From Streptosporangiaceae bacterium (GTDB taxonomy: Bacteria > Actinomycetota > Actinomycetes > Streptosporangiales > Streptosporangiaceae), in contig JASIJN010000423.1 of NCBI GenBank assembly GCA_030050125.1, forward strand, positions 1 through 7,829: 7,829 nucleotides of DNA. The letters run 5' to 3'. Each line of letters opens with the position of its first letter. Positions within the stretch are counted from its first letter, which is position 1. The translations under genes were made by a program, and so were the position numbers. The notes beneath the pieces are model-generated. The model was not told the origin of the DNA. It saw nothing but the letters and a program-made list of their open reading frames with translations, and did not search any database. Shown here in pieces: positions 1-5,975 of this stretch.

Positions 1-1865
1 CCGGGACCACCCCGGTCACCGACGACGACACCGCCTACGGCTACGACAACGACGGGCTGATCACCTCCCAGACCGACACCCCGGCCCCGTCCCAGGCCCC
101 CGCCCAGGTCCAGTGCTACACCTACACCTACCTCGGCCAGCTCGCCTCCGCCTGGTCCCAGGGATCGGCCGGGTGCGCCGCCGCCGGCTCCCAGGCCGCC
201 GAGGCCGGCGCCGCCGCGCCCTACTGGGAGCAGTACACCTACAACAACGAAGGCGACCTGACCACCCTGACCTCCACCCCGCCCGCCGGGACCGCCACCA
301 CCACCACCAGCAACTTCCCCGCCGCCGGGACCCCCTGGCCGCACGCCGTCACCAGCCAGCAAGCCGTCACCGGCACCGCCACCGCCACCACCAGCTACAC
401 CTACACCCCCTCCGGCCAGACCGCCACCATCACCGCCCCCTCCGGCACCACCAGCGACCTGGACTGGGACGACGCCGGGCAACTATCCTCCATCACCCCC
501 GCCGGAAGCTCCACCGCCACCGCCGCCTACACCTACGACGCCGGCGGCAGCCTGCTACTGCAAACCGACGGCACCACCAGCACCCTGTACCTGCCCGACG
601 AGCAGATCACCGACACCGCCGGCACCATATCCGCCGTCCGCTACTACACCATCGGCGGCGTCACCATCGCCGCCCGCACCAGCAACGGCACCGTCACCTA
701 CCTCACCGGCAACCAGCAAGGCACCAGCACCCTGGCCATCAACGCCGCCACCCTCACCCCCGCCTACCGCTACTACGACCCCTACGGCAACCCCATAGGC
801 ACCCCCCCCGCCGCCTGGCCCGGCACCCAGGGCTTCACCGGCGGCACCACCGACCCCGCCACCGGCCTGACCAACCTCGGCGCCCGCGAATACAACCCCG
901 CCACCGCCTCCTTCATCTCCCCCGACCCCCTCCTCAACCCAGACAACCCCCCCGACCTCAACCCCTACGCCTACGCCACCGACGACCCCGCCACCCTCTC
1001 CGACCCCACCGGCCTCACCGGCGGCCCGCCCAACATCGTCGACGGCGACGACGGCACCGGCTGCACCGGCAGCATCCCCGACTGCACCGGCCCCGGCGGC
1101 GGAGGCGGCGGAGGCCTGTCCACCTACGAATCCACCGCCACCCAGCAGGCCTACCACGGCTACCTCGCCATGCTCACCGACGACTTCCACTACAAAGTGC
1201 AACCCTGGATCCAGTGGAAAGCGCTGAACATGGCCTGCGCCGCCACCGGATGCGCCCCCGGACTCGCCAGCCTCGCCTCCTACGAAGCCAGCCAGACCTG
1301 GATCGCAACCCGCACCGCGCAACGCGCCGCCCCCAAACCCCCCCTCTGGGAAGTCCTGCTCAAAATCTATGCCGCCGTCGGCATAGCCGCCGTCCTCGGT
1401 GAGGCAATAGAGACCGTCCTCCCCACCACAACCGAGCTGGAAGCCCTCTTCGACAACGTCGGCGACTTGATGAACGCCTTCACCGACGGGGTCCGCTACA
1501 CGTGGGCTGCCGTCACGAACTCACAGGTGGGGATGGATTACGAAGCCTTTATGGACGACCCCGCCGGGGTGTTCGGAAAGGATTGGCCACTTTTTTGGAG
1601 AGGTGCTCTTAGAATTCTGATTCCCAATATAGCTCTAAACATCGTTAGTGCCTGGTGCGGCGATACATTGTCGGCGCCATTTTCCTACGCATGCAAAACT
1701 GTCGCCATTGGCTCGGAATGGATGATAGGCCTTAGTGCGGTCTGGGGACCCTTTGCTCTTGAAAACAAGTTCCTGGGCGTCCTGCAAGCTGGTATCTTTG
1801 GCGGCGCCACGACCGATCCTGCGTTCTGGTTCTCCAACTGGTATGAGACGCACAAGAATCAATGA
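1..1865 (+). CDS. RHS/YD-repeat protein, C-terminal part (5' end outside window), with an unrecognised C-terminal domain
   Basis: The frame is open from base 3 to the TGA at 1863-1865 (620 residues visible); there is no in-frame ATG before 1170, so the gene enters from the left. Tyr-rich YD repeats are visible (YGYDNDG, YTYNNEG, YTYTPSG, YTYDAGG). They are followed by the RHS-associated core: YDPYG near residue 258, then GFTGG, LGAREYNP, ISPDPL, NPYAYA and DPTGL at residues 334-338. In this family the repeats form a shell around a C-terminal effector, and DPxG marks the boundary. After it come a Gly-rich linker and about 280 residues I do not recognise, with hydrophobic stretches near residues 450-473, 535-552 and 573-602 and no visible nuclease or deaminase motif. 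A membrane-active toxin or a surface or secreted adhesin-like role is possible. Codon use and GC change in the last 300 bases, suggesting a swapped-in tip. No obvious immunity gene follows. Confidence 0.9.
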   Translation, partial: GTTPVTDDDTAYGYDNDGLITSQTDTPAPSQAPAQVQCYTYTYLGQLASAWSQGSAGCAAAGSQAAEAGAAAPYWEQYTYNNEGDLTTLTSTPPAGTATTTTSNFPAAGTPWPHAVTSQQAVTGTATATTSYTYTPSGQTATITAPSGTTSDLDWDDAGQLSSITPAGSSTATAAYTYDAGGSLLLQTDGTTSTLYLPDEQITDTAGTISAVRYYTIGGVTIAARTSNGTVTYLTGNQQGTSTLAINAATLTPAYRYYDPYGNPIGTPPAAWPGTQGFTGGTTDPATGLTNLGAREYNPATASFISPDPLLNPDNPPDLNPYAYATDDPATLSDPTGLTGGPPNIVDGDDGTGCTGSIPDCTGPGGGGGGGLSTYESTATQQAYHGYLAMLTDDFHYKVQPWIQWKALNMACAATGCAPGLASLASYEASQTWIATRTAQRAAPKPPLWEVLLKIYAAVGIAAVLGEAIETVLPTTTELEALFDNVGDLMNAFTDGVRYTWAAVTNSQVGMDYEAFMDDPAGVFGKDWPLFWRGALRILIPNIALNIVSAWCGDTLSAPFSYACKTVAIGSEWMIGLSAVWGPFALENKFLGVLQAGIFGGATTDPAFWFSNWYETHKNQ

Positions 1866-1984
1866 CAGAAATGTATTCGCGGAATTGCCGTGCTGCCGTC
1901 GTGGGCGATCGGCGTGAGGTGGGCGCTGCCCGCGCCCTGTCTGGTGACGGGTGTGATCCGCCCGGGGACCGGGGCGGCGCGGGC

Positions 1985-2767
1985 ATGGAGTTCGGGCTGC
2001 TGGGGCCGCTGCTGGTGCGGTCGGGTGACCGGATGATATCGATCTCGGCGGCCCGGCAGCGAGTGCTGCTGGCCGGGCTGCTGCTGAGCGCCAACCGGGT
2101 GGTGCCGCTCGATGAGCTGTCCGATTTCCTGTGGGGAGATCGCCCGCCGCCGACGGCGCGGGTGACTCTTCAGAACTACGTGAAGCGGCTGCGCCGGGCG
2201 CTGGGGGATGCCAGTCATTCCCGGATCGTCACCCACTCGAGTGGTTACCTGATCAGGGTCGGCCCCGACGAGCTGGACGTCACCCGTTTCCAGACCCTTC
2301 AGGACGAGGCCCGCGCCGCCGCGCGGCGGGGGGAGTGGCACCTGGTCTCGGCCCGGTTGCACCGGGCAATGGCCTTGTGGCGTGGCGCGCCGCTGGCGGA
2401 TGTCGCGTCTGACCGGCTGGCGGCGCGCGTGACGCCGCGGCTGGCCGAGTTGCGGCTGCAGGCGCTGGAGGCCCGGGTCGACGCCGATGTCCGCCTGGGC
2501 CTGCACGACGAGGTGCTGGGTGAGCTCGTGCAGCTGGTCGCCGGGCATCCGGCGCGCGAGCGGCTGCACGCGCTGCTGATGCTCGCGCTGTACCGGGCGG
2601 GCAGGCGGGGGGAAGCCCTCGCCGCCTACCGGCAGGCACGCCAGTTGCTGATCGCGGAGTTCGGGCTGGAGCCAGGACCCGAGCTGCGCCGGGTGCACCA
2701 GCAGATCCTCGCCGCCGACCCGTGCCTGCATGCCGGCCTGCGCGCGGCGGCGCCCATGGTGCCTTAG
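1985..2767 (+). CDS. Small SARP-family transcriptional regulator (winged helix + BTAD)
   Basis: This is a 260-residue protein of the AfsR/DnrI/RedD (SARP) type; the family binds direct repeats upstream of biosynthetic promoters and usually activates them. Residues 1-92 are the OmpR-like winged helix (MEFGLLGPLLV start, QRVLLAGLLL, LQNYVKRLRRALG, SSGYLIRV). Residues 96-245 are the BTAD (LDVTRFQTL, ARLHRAMALWRGAPLADV, ALYRAGRRGEALAAYRQAR, FGLEPGPELRRVHQQIL). I chose the ATG at 1985 because MEFGLLGPL is the usual N-terminus of the family. An upstream in-frame ATG at 1862 overlaps the RHS stop (ATGA) but would add 41 residues with no family character. No strong Shine-Dalgarno precedes either start. 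The length matches stand-alone SARPs, and there is no NB-ARC or TPR region. The protein ends in about 15 unconserved residues after AADP, so truncation of a larger AfsR-like regulator is also possible. The stop overlaps that of the convergent TetR gene. Confidence 0.88.
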   Translation: MEFGLLGPLLVRSGDRMISISAARQRVLLAGLLLSANRVVPLDELSDFLWGDRPPPTARVTLQNYVKRLRRALGDASHSRIVTHSSGYLIRVGPDELDVTRFQTLQDEARAAARRGEWHLVSARLHRAMALWRGAPLADVASDRLAARVTPRLAELRLQALEARVDADVRLGLHDEVLGELVQLVAGHPARERLHALLMLALYRAGRRGEALAAYRQARQLLIAEFGLEPGPELRRVHQQILAADPCLHAGLRAAAPMVP

Positions 2768-3366
2768 GCCTGGCGCCCGGCGATGCCGTCCAGGGCGGTG
2801 TCCACCACGTCGCGGACGAAGCGGTCGCTGAGCGGGGCGTGGCCGTGCAGCAGCCGGTGGTACAGCGGGCCGTACAGCATGTCGAGCGCGACCTCGATCT
2901 TGGTGTCGGCCGGGATCTCGCCCCGCTCGATCGCCCGGCGAAAAACCTCGCGCGCCTGGCCGCGGCGCGGCTCGACGAACCGGGCCCGGTACTGCGCGGC
3001 GAACCCCGGGTCGGCCTGCGCCTGCGAGATCAGCCCGGCGATCACCCGGCCATAGGGTCGGCTGCCGGCCAGCCTGGCCCACGGGCGCAGCAGCGCCAGC
3101 AGGTCGCCGCGCAGCGAGCCGGTATCGCGCGCCGTCGGGGTGGCGGCCGCCCACTCGCTGAACAGCGCGTCGAGCGCCAGCGTCTCCTTGGTGGGCCACC
3201 AGCGGTAGATCGTGGCCTTGCTGACCCCCGCCCTCTCGGCCACGGCATCCATGCTCACCCCGGACAGGCCGCGGTCCAGCAGCAGGTCCGCGGCCGCCTC
3301 GAGGATGGCCACGCGGGCCTTTTCGCTGCGGGGCCGCCCGCGCCTGGGCGTGGCCGGGTCGTTCAC
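2764..3366 (-). CDS. TetR/AcrR-family transcriptional regulator
   Basis: This is a 200-residue one-component regulator of the usual TetR length. Residues 9-16 are a basic arm (RGRPRSEK). Residues 18-65 are the TetR_N helix-turn-helix (ILEAAADLLLDRGLSGVSMD, then AVAERAGVSKATIYRWWPTK), which is intact. Residues 75-195 are an all-helical ligand and dimer domain with LDMLYGPLYHRLL near 161-173, a motif I associate with the TetR_C_11-like subgroup. The start is GTG at 3366, with a GGGGCG stretch about 5 bases upstream as a plausible ribosome site. The gene diverges from the sulfotransferase gene at 3626, and the 259-bp shared gap holds several dyads, so repression of itself and of that neighbour is a reasonable inference. 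Its TAA overlaps the TAG of the convergent SARP gene (TTAG at 2764-2767). The ligand cannot be predicted. Confidence 0.93.
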   Translation of the reverse strand: MNDPATPRRGRPRSEKARVAILEAAADLLLDRGLSGVSMDAVAERAGVSKATIYRWWPTKETLALDALFSEWAAATPTARDTGSLRGDLLALLRPWARLAGSRPYGRVIAGLISQAQADPGFAAQYRARFVEPRRGQAREVFRRAIERGEIPADTKIEVALDMLYGPLYHRLLHGHAPLSDRFVRDVVDTALDGIAGRQA

Positions 3367-3383
3367 CGTGCGCCCCGGCCATG

Positions 3384-3478
3384 ATCGGGATCCCGAACGT
3401 CACGCCCCGGGGCGGGCCCGGTCCCGCGACGGCTTTGCTTGCACTGCATTAGATGGACATCGAACCATGGTTGTCCAG
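3384..3478. repeat. Duplicated palindrome-rich intergenic element, copy A
   Basis: This 95-bp element matches copy B (4983-5076) in the same orientation, with 13 substitutions, all transitions, and one single-base indel. It contains a perfect 12-bp palindrome TCGGGATCCCGA (3385-3396), another 12-bp palindrome CGCCCCGGGGCG (3403-3414), a stem CCGGG/CCCGG (3407-3411 with 3417-3421), and TGGACA/TGTCCA arms (3454-3459 and 3472-3477) enclosing the palindrome AACCATGGTT (3463-3472). It lies between the TetR start and the sulfotransferase gene. It could be an operator, a structured RNA or a mobile-element remnant; nothing here decides between these. Confidence 0.8.
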
Positions 3479-3597
3479 GCAGGTCGAGCAGCCCGCGCCG
3501 CAGGCGCTCCTCGCGGTCGCCCGGCGGCTCAGATGTCCGGACGGGTCAGCGTCATCCCGGTGAATCTGATCTCGCCGCCGCCCCTCGTCCGATACCA

Positions 3598-3626
3598 TTG
3601 CCAGCGCTTTACTTCGCCTTAACGAT
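3598..3626 (+). promoter_or_regulatory. Possible sigma-70-type promoter for the divergent sulfotransferase gene
   Basis: TTGCCA (3598-3603) is followed after 17 bases by AACGAT (3621-3626), which keeps the two most conserved -10 positions. It sits in the least GC-rich part of the gap between the TetR and sulfotransferase genes. It would only make sense if translation starts at the second TTG (3677). The -10 match is weak, so this is a suggestion only. Confidence 0.2.
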
Positions 3627-3639
3627 TGCTTGACCATTT

Positions 3640-3653
3640 CGCGCAGTTGCGCG
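3640..3653. promoter_or_regulatory. 14-bp dyad, candidate operator in the TetR/sulfotransferase divergent region
   Basis: CGCGCA and TGCGCG are perfect 6-bp inverted arms separated by GT. The dyad lies downstream of the possible -10 at 3621 and upstream of the TTG at 3677, where a TetR-type repressor site would block transcription. GC-rich DNA produces such dyads by chance, so confidence is low. Confidence 0.22.
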
Positions 3654-4552
3654 CCAAGGTCGAATCGGGTGTCAGGTTGACATCGCACGCCACGGCAGAC
3701 CGGGTTCCGGTCACCAGGAAGCGGGCCCGTGGGGCCCGCCGTCCCCGCGTCTACCTGCACGTCGGGGAGCCGAAGACCGGCACGACGTTCCTGCAGCACG
3801 TCATGTGGGGCAACCGCGACCAGCTGGCCGCCCGGGGGCTGCTCCTGCCCGGATACACCCGGCGAGATCATTCCCGGGCCAGCCGGGACCTGCGCGAGAC
3901 CCTACGGCCGGCCTGCGACCCCGCCGACACCTGGGTCGGCGAGTGGGACGTGCTGGCGGGCCAGGCGCTGTGTGCCCGCGAGGCGGCGGTCGTCTCCGAC
4001 GAGGTGCTGGCCGCGTGCACTCCCGAGCAGGCCGAGCGGGCCGTCCGGTCGCTGCAGCCGGCCCAGGTGCACGTCGTTCTCACCGTTCGGGACTTCGCGA
4101 CCCTGCTGGCGGCCGAGTGGCAGGAGGAGGTCAAGTGCCGCGGGACCGTGCCCTGGGAGAGCTGGCTCGCGGAGGTAAGGGACGCCGAGCCGACCGCCGA
4201 CCGCCGCGACGTGTCGTGGTTCTGGAAGATCCACGACACGCTGGCCATCCTCGAGATGTGGTCGCGGCACATCCCGCCCGACCAGGTGCACGTGGTGATC
4301 ATGCCGCGGCAGGGCCAGAGCGAGGAGCTCTGGGCCCGGTTCGCCGAGGTTCTCGGGATCGACCCCGGCGGCATCGACCTGGACGGGGCGCGCAGCAACC
4401 CCTCGCTTGGCACCGTGGAAGCCGAGTTCCTGCGCCGCATGAACGAGGCGCTCCCGGCCGGGGTGCCTGACTGGTTCTACACCAGGAACATCAAGCGCAT
4501 CCTCGCGCACGGCATCTTGAGCGCACGGCCGGGCCAGACGCGCCTGGTCCTG

Positions 4553-4557
4553 CCCCC
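4553..4557 (+). other. Frameshift site: C5 run inside the sulfotransferase gene
   Basis: The coding frame upstream (codons CTG CCC CCG) and the homologous frame downstream (GGC CTG GAG GCG TGG) are out of register by one base exactly at this C run. A sixth C would restore the frame. A homopolymer is a common site of both sequencing deletion and replication slippage. There is no classic slippery heptamer or obvious downstream pseudoknot, so programmed frameshifting is the least likely reading. Confidence 0.8.
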
Positions 4558-4982
4558 GGCCTGGAGGCGTGGGCCGCCCGGCAGTCGCAGGCGCTCGCCG
4601 TGGGCCTGCTCGACTGCGCGTACCAGATCACCGGCGACCTGGACGACCTGGTCTCGCGCCCCGCGGCCGAGGAGTACGTCGGGCCCTCCGACCAGCCGGC
4701 CGAGGCGCTGCTGGAGACCGCCGTTCACGCCGTGGCGGGCATGGCGGACACGCATTACCGGCAGATCTTCGCGCCCCGGCCGAAGCGGGAGCGGCCGCGC
4801 CCGCAGCAGGCGATCAACAGGCTGAAGTGGAGCGTTCTGAACGGGCGCCGGACCAAGCGCCTGCTGCGCAACGTCAGTCACCGGCCGGTGGCGCGGCGCC
4901 TGCGGGTGGTCATCTGGCGGGTACTGATGCATCCCGCGCGTTACGGGTAGCGGCGCGTCACAGGCAGCCCGGGGCCGCAGGA

Positions 4983-5076
4983 ATCGGGATCCCGGACGCC
5001 ACGTCCCGGGCGAGCCCGGCCCCGCGACGGCTCTGCTCGTGCTGCATCAGATGGACATCGAATCATGATTGCCCAG
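4983..5076. repeat. Duplicated palindrome-rich intergenic element, copy B
   Basis: This is the second copy of the 3384-3478 element, in the same orientation. It lies between the end of the frameshifted sulfotransferase and the stop of the minus-strand sulfotransferase-like gene (5100). It keeps CGGGATCCCG, a stem CCGGG/CCCGG with a CGAG loop (5006-5019), and the palindrome AATCATGATT (5061-5070) where copy A has AACCATGGTT. The outer arms TGGACA (5052-5057) and TGCCCA (5070-5075) pair on the minus strand as RNA with one G:U. Here it would lie in the 3' region of the minus-strand operon and could act as its terminator or processing site, though no T-run follows. Confidence 0.8.
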
Positions 5077-5099
5077 TGGTCGCGAAGCTCAGATCCCGC

Positions 5100-5975
5100 T
5101 CAGCCGGGCGGGCCCTCGGTGAGTGGCGGGTAGCCAAGCGTGTTGTGCAGCTCGCTGACCCTGTGGGCCAGGTCGCCGGAGAGCTGAGCGGCCGGGAGTC
5201 CTGCTCCGCAACCGGGAGTGTCGATGCCAACCGGGGCACGCAGGGGATCGTTTACTTGTTCCAGCGGCGGGGTCGGGGCGGATACGCGGGGGAGGCCGAG
5301 GAAGGCACCGATGGCGGCGACGGTCGCGCCGTGGTCGAGGACGAGGTCCTCGTAACGGACCCGCAGGCACGACTGCGGGTGCGCCCGCTCGAAGTTGGCG
5401 ATCGATCCCGCCTGGGCGATCCACCACGCGGCCAGCGCCGACAACGTGCTTGCCGGATGTGTCACGAGGTAGGGGGCGAATCCGTGTCCGGAGATGCCCC
5501 ATGGGCTGGACCTGGTGATGGCGTAGAGCACGTCCGGGCAGGCGCGCTGCATGCAGATGAACCTGGTAGCCGGGAACAGCGAGAGGAACGTCTGTGCCGC
5601 TGAGGGTTCGGCCGTAGCGGTCTCGCACCAGCGCCGCCCCCCGGAGGGCACCGTGATCACGCTCAGCATCCCGGTGGCCAGCGCTCGCACGGACGCGATG
5701 GCCAGCGGCGACAGGGGCTGGTTTTCGCGGTCCTCCGCCCGGCGCCAGGTCTGCGCCGCCTGGTGGCAGGCGGCCAGTATCCCGGTGCCCTGCGTGCACG
5801 CCAGGCTCGGCTCGCGGGCGAGGATCCGCTGGACCTTACGCCCGCCGGCGTGAGCGTAGTTCAGCACGATGACCGGCGCGGACGTCGTTTCTGCGGCCGG
5901 ACGGCCGTGCCGCTCCGGCTTGTGCCCGGCTGGCGTGGCCGGTGCGGGTGGTGCTGCGGGCGCGCCTGCGGTCAC
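5100..5975 (-). CDS. Sulfotransferase-like protein with degenerate PAPS P-loop (likely partner of the upstream gene)
   Basis: This 291-residue protein is paralogous to the N-terminal two-thirds of the upstream gene product: SPWGISGHGFAPY against CPWGLGGYGFDPY, VRYEDLV against VRYEDMV, and LHNTLGYPP against LCGKLGYCP. The first 33 residues are an Ala/Pro-rich, probably disordered leader. Where the paralogue has the phosphosulfate loop AGRSGSTLLRF, this one reads AHAGGRKVQRI (residues 41-51), losing the Ser and Thr that normally bind PAPS. The 3'-phosphate region survives (FICMQRACPDVLYAITRSSPWG split near 139-160, Arg144 and Ser157). I infer a catalytically impaired or non-catalytic subunit, perhaps for substrate handling or dimerisation. 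Its GTG start overlaps the TGA of the preceding gene (GTGA, 5972-5975), indicating translational coupling. It lacks the SCP2-like tail of the paralogue. A full-length working enzyme with an atypical loop cannot be excluded. Confidence 0.85.
   Translation of the reverse strand: MTAGAPAAPPAPATPAGHKPERHGRPAAETTSAPVIVLNYAHAGGRKVQRILAREPSLACTQGTGILAACHQAAQTWRRAEDRENQPLSPLAIASVRALATGMLSVITVPSGGRRWCETATAEPSAAQTFLSLFPATRFICMQRACPDVLYAITRSSPWGISGHGFAPYLVTHPASTLSALAAWWIAQAGSIANFERAHPQSCLRVRYEDLVLDHGATVAAIGAFLGLPRVSAPTPPLEQVNDPLRAPVGIDTPGCGAGLPAAQLSGDLAHRVSELHNTLGYPPLTEGPPG

Larger units (their letters stand above)
3626..4950 (+). pseudogene. PAPS-dependent sulfotransferase family gene, reading frame broken by an apparent 1-base deletion
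   Basis: Homology runs in one frame from 3626 to about 4557 and continues in the -1 frame to the TAG at 4948-4950. Restoring one C to the C5 run at 4553-4557 joins them (LVLPP then GLEAWAARQ) into about 441 residues. Family marks, numbered from 3626, are the 5'-phosphosulfate-binding loop VGEPKTGTTFLQ (46-57), which is intact, and the 3'-phosphate-binding strand and helix VVLTVRDFATLLAAEWQEEVK split across 150-170 (Arg155, Asp156, Trp165). The C-terminal part carries YQITGDLDDLV and a basic tail ending MHPARYG. The family moves sulfate from PAPS to hydroxyl or amine acceptors; the acceptor is unknown. Without correction the protein runs out of frame and ends at 4825, replacing the last ~130 residues. 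Only TTG starts (3626 or 3677) are available and neither has a Shine-Dalgarno, which is a second sign of decay or of an unusual leader. It may be a sequencing error rather than a true pseudogene. Confidence 0.8.

Noticed and set aside
113..1402. Long plus-strand and minus-strand ORFs overlapping the RHS gene (also 555-1322 minus)
   Set aside because: They are rich in Arg/His/Pro or Gly/Val and are out-of-frame shadows of the C-rich RHS coding sequence, which itself carries clear YD and core motifs in frame 3.
1862..1984. N-terminal extension of the SARP gene starting at ATG 1862, overlapping the RHS stop
   Set aside because: The ATGA overlap is suggestive of coupling, but the 41 added residues have no SARP-family character and the usual N-terminus begins at 1985.
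1859..3403. A 514-residue minus-strand ORF across the SARP and TetR genes
   Set aside because: It is low-complexity Arg/Gly/Pro/Gln sequence with no motifs, and it conflicts with two well-supported genes.
3384..3478. The repeated element as a coding fragment (CIRWTSNH.CP on plus; NH.SMSI at a stop on minus, both copies)
   Set aside because: The copies differ by a frame-shifting indel, the longer minus frame has a stop in copy B where copy A has Trp, and the changes are not biased to third positions, so coding conservation is not supported.
3529..3618. A 29-residue minus-strand open stretch ending RFTGMTLTRPDI that looks like a protein C-terminus
   Set aside because: It is bounded by an in-frame stop at 3619-3621, has no start codon and no homologue I recognise. 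It may be a remnant but cannot be supported as a gene.
4950..4978. GCGGC/GCCGC inverted arms as a rho-independent terminator
   Set aside because: The stem is only 5 bp with a 19-base loop and no T-run, below what I would call a terminator in GC-rich DNA.
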